Source of the DNA: Flavobacteriales bacterium UBA7666
Lineage (GTDB): Bacteria; Bacteroidota; Bacteroidia; Flavobacteriales_D; Crocinitomicaceae
Direction of reading: 5' to 3'
Assembly: GCA_002483265.1 (NCBI GenBank)
Contig: DLHO01000022.1
Location: 124,860-188,859 of the forward strand
Length of the DNA stretch: 64,000 nt
Made by a program: the position numbers and the translations under genes. The notes under the pieces were generated by a model. The model made no database searches and had not been told where the DNA came from. It worked only from the letters and a program-made list of their open reading frames with translations. The stretch's first letter is position 1. Every line of letters starts with the position of its first letter. This document shows positions 61,924 through 64,000 of the stretch, piece by piece.

Positions 61924-62748
61924 ATGAATCAACTCACAAATAGCTATATCAAATCCTGTTTAAAGCAAAGAGAAGCAGCTTCCAATAAAAGCGATCATGG
62001 TCATACTCTGATTATTGCAGGTAGAAGAGGATACATGGGGGCTGCAGTAATTGCTGCAAAGGCTGCAGTTCGAACAGGTACGGGTTTACTTACTGTTTGT
62101 GTTCCCACTGAAGAAAGATTTATTTTGCAAACCTCCGTTCCGGAAGCCATGCTGTTTATGCGGGAAGAAGATCATTATCCATTGGATCGATTTTCTGCTA
62201 TTGGGGTTGGACCGGGCATTGGTGTGGATGAAGTTTCTGAAGAAATGCTCGTTTCTGTCATCATACAGTCTAAAATTCCGCTGGTACTGGACGCGGATGC
62301 GCTGACGATTATTTCCAAAAATAAAAAGCTCCTCAGTTCAGTTACGGAAGAAACTATTATAACACCGCATACTGGTGAATTTGACCGACTTTTCGGTATT
62401 CATCAAACGAATGAAGAACGGATTATGACAGCTATGAATAAAGCTGCTGAATATCAGATCGTCATTGTTTTAAAAGGCTCACATACAGCAATTATCACTG
62501 CTGAAGAGGTGTTTTACAATACTACTGGAAATGCAGGTCTGGCAAAAGGTGGGGCTGGCGATGCATTAACAGGAGCAATCACCTCCTTTTTAGCACAAGG
62601 ATACTCTCCGTTAAATGCTGCAAAGCTGGGCGTGTATATCAATGGTTTGGCTGCAGATATCACTTTGAATGAACAAAGTATGGAAAGTATGCTGATCACC
62701 GATGTTATTGAAAATTTTGGAAAAGCGTTTGAATTGATCAGAGTATAA
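61924..62748 (+). CDS. nnrD: ADP/ATP-dependent NAD(P)H-hydrate dehydratase
   Basis: 274 residues of the ribokinase-like CARKD family, without the NnrE epimerase domain. Landmarks are HTLIIAGRRGYMGAAVIAAKAAVRTGTGL, LDADALTI, ITPHTGEFDRLFG, VLKGSHTAII and the nucleotide/catalytic loop GNAGLAKGGAGDALTGAI. It repairs damaged hydrated NAD(P)H. Placement after the stress regulator suggests induction with that cluster. Confidence 0.93.
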   Translation: MNQLTNSYIKSCLKQREAASNKSDHGHTLIIAGRRGYMGAAVIAAKAAVRTGTGLLTVCVPTEERFILQTSVPEAMLFMREEDHYPLDRFSAIGVGPGIGVDEVSEEMLVSVIIQSKIPLVLDADALTIISKNKKLLSSVTEETIITPHTGEFDRLFGIHQTNEERIMTAMNKAAEYQIVIVLKGSHTAIITAEEVFYNTTGNAGLAKGGAGDALTGAITSFLAQGYSPLNAAKLGVYINGLAADITLNEQSMESMLITDVIENFGKAFELIRV

Positions 62749-62771
62749 ATCCGCTTTAAAAACAAAGCTTT

Positions 62772-62933
62772 ATGAAACTGAATAAAGATTGGCATGAAAA
62801 AAATAAAATGCCGAAAAATGCCACTTTTGAGCAACGGGTCAAATGGCATTTGGAACATCATAAGAATTGTACTTGCAGACCTATTCCGGAAAAATTACTT
62901 CATGAAATGGAGTTGAGAAAGAATCTTGAGTAA
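62772..62933 (+). CDS. Conserved-looking 53-residue protein
   Basis: An ATG at 62772, 23 bp after nnrD, opens a 53-codon frame. Its sequence is MKLNKDWHEKNKMPKNATFE, then QRVKWHLEHHKNCTCRPIPE and a helical Lys/Glu end. The Cys-x-Cys and His pairs could bind metal. The strong bias to charged, non-random residues, and my memory of similar short proteins in other Bacteroidota, support it as a real gene. Function unknown. It converges with the SafE-like gene, 8 bp apart. Confidence 0.65.
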   Translation: MKLNKDWHEKNKMPKNATFEQRVKWHLEHHKNCTCRPIPEKLLHEMELRKNLE

Positions 62934-62941
62934 TCGTTGAA

Positions 62942-63667
62942 TCAGCCTTTAGGTTTATGGCACTCAATAATCAGTGCTTTTGGATGTCCCGAATTCATTT
63001 GCTGCTCTATCTTCGGGCTTAATACAGGAATACCGAGATTGGCACCACGTAAAATCACTAATAATCCGATAACAGATAACAAATAAGGAAAAGCATTTGT
63101 CAGCTTAATCCGAAATGTTTGATTCATTCTTTGCCCAAAGAATCCTACTCCGATAAGTGCCGGTAATGTACCTAATCCAAATGCAGCCATTGATGTTGCA
63201 CTTCCAATTGGATTTTCTGCTAAAAGTGCATTGGTCAAAGCTAAAAAAATCATTCCGCAGGGAAGCAACCCATTAAGTAATCCGATTCCGAACAATTTGA
63301 TAGATCCGTTTTGTCGAAGCAAGCGTGTCATGGCGCTGGAAACCCATTTTTGGAACCTGGGAGTCCGAAACTCAACATGCTTGAGCCAGTGTTTTCGCCA
63401 GGCAAGAGCAATTAATCCAATTCCGAAAAGGATACTCAATACTTGAAACAAACGGAATAAATGAAGGGAAAATCCGATACTCCCGATTAAAAATCCCAAA
63501 AGCATGTAGGTAATTATCCGTCCGGCATTTGCTGTTAAAATCCCTATCAATATACTTGTAGCAGATTTCCTGCTTAACGGAAGTGCGAGCGCTATTGGTC
63601 CGCACATTCCGATGCAGTGAAACGAACCGGCAAGTCCCAAAACGAATGAACTAATTAGGAAAATCAT
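62942..63667 (-). CDS. Sulfite exporter TauE/SafE-like membrane protein (cbb3-oxidase operon type)
   Basis: 241 residues with six or seven transmembrane helices. Conserved Cys-containing motifs are AGSFHCIGMCGPIALALPLSRK and LLNGLLPCGMIFLAL, with a further Cys-His near the end (ECHKPKG). This SafE/CcoS-like subfamily typically ends cbb3-type cytochrome oxidase operons in Bacteroidota and is thought to aid copper or heme handling. Its start overlaps the FixH stop as ATGA, so the two are coupled. Confidence 0.88.
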   Translation of the reverse strand: MIFLISSFVLGLAGSFHCIGMCGPIALALPLSRKSATSILIGILTANAGRIITYMLLGFLIGSIGFSLHLFRLFQVLSILFGIGLIALAWRKHWLKHVEFRTPRFQKWVSSAMTRLLRQNGSIKLFGIGLLNGLLPCGMIFLALTNALLAENPIGSATSMAAFGLGTLPALIGVGFFGQRMNQTFRIKLTNAFPYLLSVIGLLVILRGANLGIPVLSPKIEQQMNSGHPKALIIECHKPKG

Positions 63668-64000
63668 TGAATGGTAACTTGCTGAGACATTTCATAGGGT
63701 TTGTTTTGTATTAAACCCTGAATGGTACAGTTAAATATCCCTTTTGGGAACGCAGTTGTTGGAATGTATACTTTTTCCAGCGGTTTTACAGTGAATGAGA
63801 CATCACTGTTTTTGTCATTTGGACGCTGAAAATGAATGGTTACTTTTTTTGATTGAAAATCCTTGGGGAAACTAATCAATAAGCTATCGGTTTTACTTTC
63901 AAAACTAATTTTTTCGACGGATGAAGCATAGATTTTTTGAGCGTTAAATTGATCATCATAATTCAATTCGCGTTTGTAATAATCTTCTTCTACCAAATCA
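63664..64000 (-). CDS. ccoH: FixH/CcoH family protein (5' end outside window)
   Basis: The frame runs off the window edge; the visible part begins ...DLVEEDYYKRELNYDDQFNAQ, the conserved region after the single N-terminal membrane helix of FixH/CcoH, followed by a periplasmic beta domain. It participates in cbb3 cytochrome oxidase assembly. The rest of the cco operon is expected beyond position 64000 on the minus strand. Confidence 0.85.
   Translation of the reverse strand, partial: DLVEEDYYKRELNYDDQFNAQKIYASSVEKISFESKTDSLLISFPKDFQSKKVTIHFQRPNDKNSDVSFTVKPLEKVYIPTTAFPKGIFNCTIQGLIQNKPYEMSQQVTIQ

Noticed and set aside
62514..62861. 115-codon minus-strand frame
   Set aside because: It lies opposite nnrD and the 53-residue gene, both better supported.

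Overview
The window looks like a chromosomal piece of an AT-rich Bacteroidota genome, most likely Flavobacteriales. The evidence is several secreted proteins with C-terminal type IX secretion (T9SS) sorting domains, three TonB-dependent receptors with carboxypeptidase-regulatory-like N-termini, promoters of the TAnnTTTG type, almost no Shine-Dalgarno sequences, and families typical of this phylum (DUF5777, choice-of-anchor V, DUF5690, REC-Crp fusions). A Crocinitomicaceae/Fluviicola-like host is a guess from gene style only. GC content and codon use were not computed.

Region 1 (1-27 kb) is mostly housekeeping and secreted proteins. It holds a truncated lytic transglycosylase, a TonB receptor divergent from a MarR regulator, msrB, a lipoprotein, a periplasmic heme/YceI/DUF5777 operon, accA divergent from ispE, two large T9SS proteins (an FG-GAP protein and a 2309-residue beta-helix/Ig protein with seven ~51-residue repeats), a pirin-nitroreductase-YceI stress operon and tRNA-Asp(GTC).

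Region 2 (about 27.0-53.0 kb) looks like an accretion island at tRNA-Asp. A 20-bp copy of the tRNA 3' end recurs at 51536-51555. The tRNA terminator region is duplicated exactly (54 bp) at 27643-27696, and a 19-bp piece of its flank recurs at 53014-53032. No integrase is visible. Its core (28.0-50.2 kb) is a phosphonate-utilization locus. Two mirror-arranged modules each encode a TonB receptor, a T9SS-exported type I phosphodiesterase and a large LamG/fibronectin T9SS protein. One module is joined to an HpnW-type FAD oxidoreductase and the other to an HpnZ-type zinc dehydrogenase. A PhnX-like phosphonatase and a DUF5690 MFS-like carrier are divergent from each other at the far end, and two XRE-cupin regulators sit in the middle. 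Proposed flow: a surface phosphodiesterase releases an (amino)phosphonate from a lipid or glycan, the TonB receptor and DUF5690 carrier import it, HpnW oxidatively deaminates it, the phosphonatase cleaves the C-P bond to phosphate, and HpnZ handles the carbon product. A shared 19-bp motif (GTTTCTTATnnGTAAACAA) lies in two of its control regions. Beside the locus are a stand-alone HAE/CxxC deaminase, a small membrane protein and an EF-hand/LRR protein.

Region 3 (53-62.9 kb) is a stress or low-oxygen cluster: a DUF998-like membrane protein, a beta-CASP MBL nuclease, an ATP-cone/Mrr nuclease fusion, a small acidic protein, tandem Usp, DoxX, a three-BON protein, a PAS histidine kinase, a REC-cNBD-HTH_Crp regulator, a small protein, NAD(P)H-hydrate dehydratase and a 53-aa protein. 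FNR-like TGAT-N4-RTCA sites occur in four of its control regions. The window ends in a cbb3-oxidase assembly pair (SafE-like and FixH/CcoH, the latter cut by the window edge).
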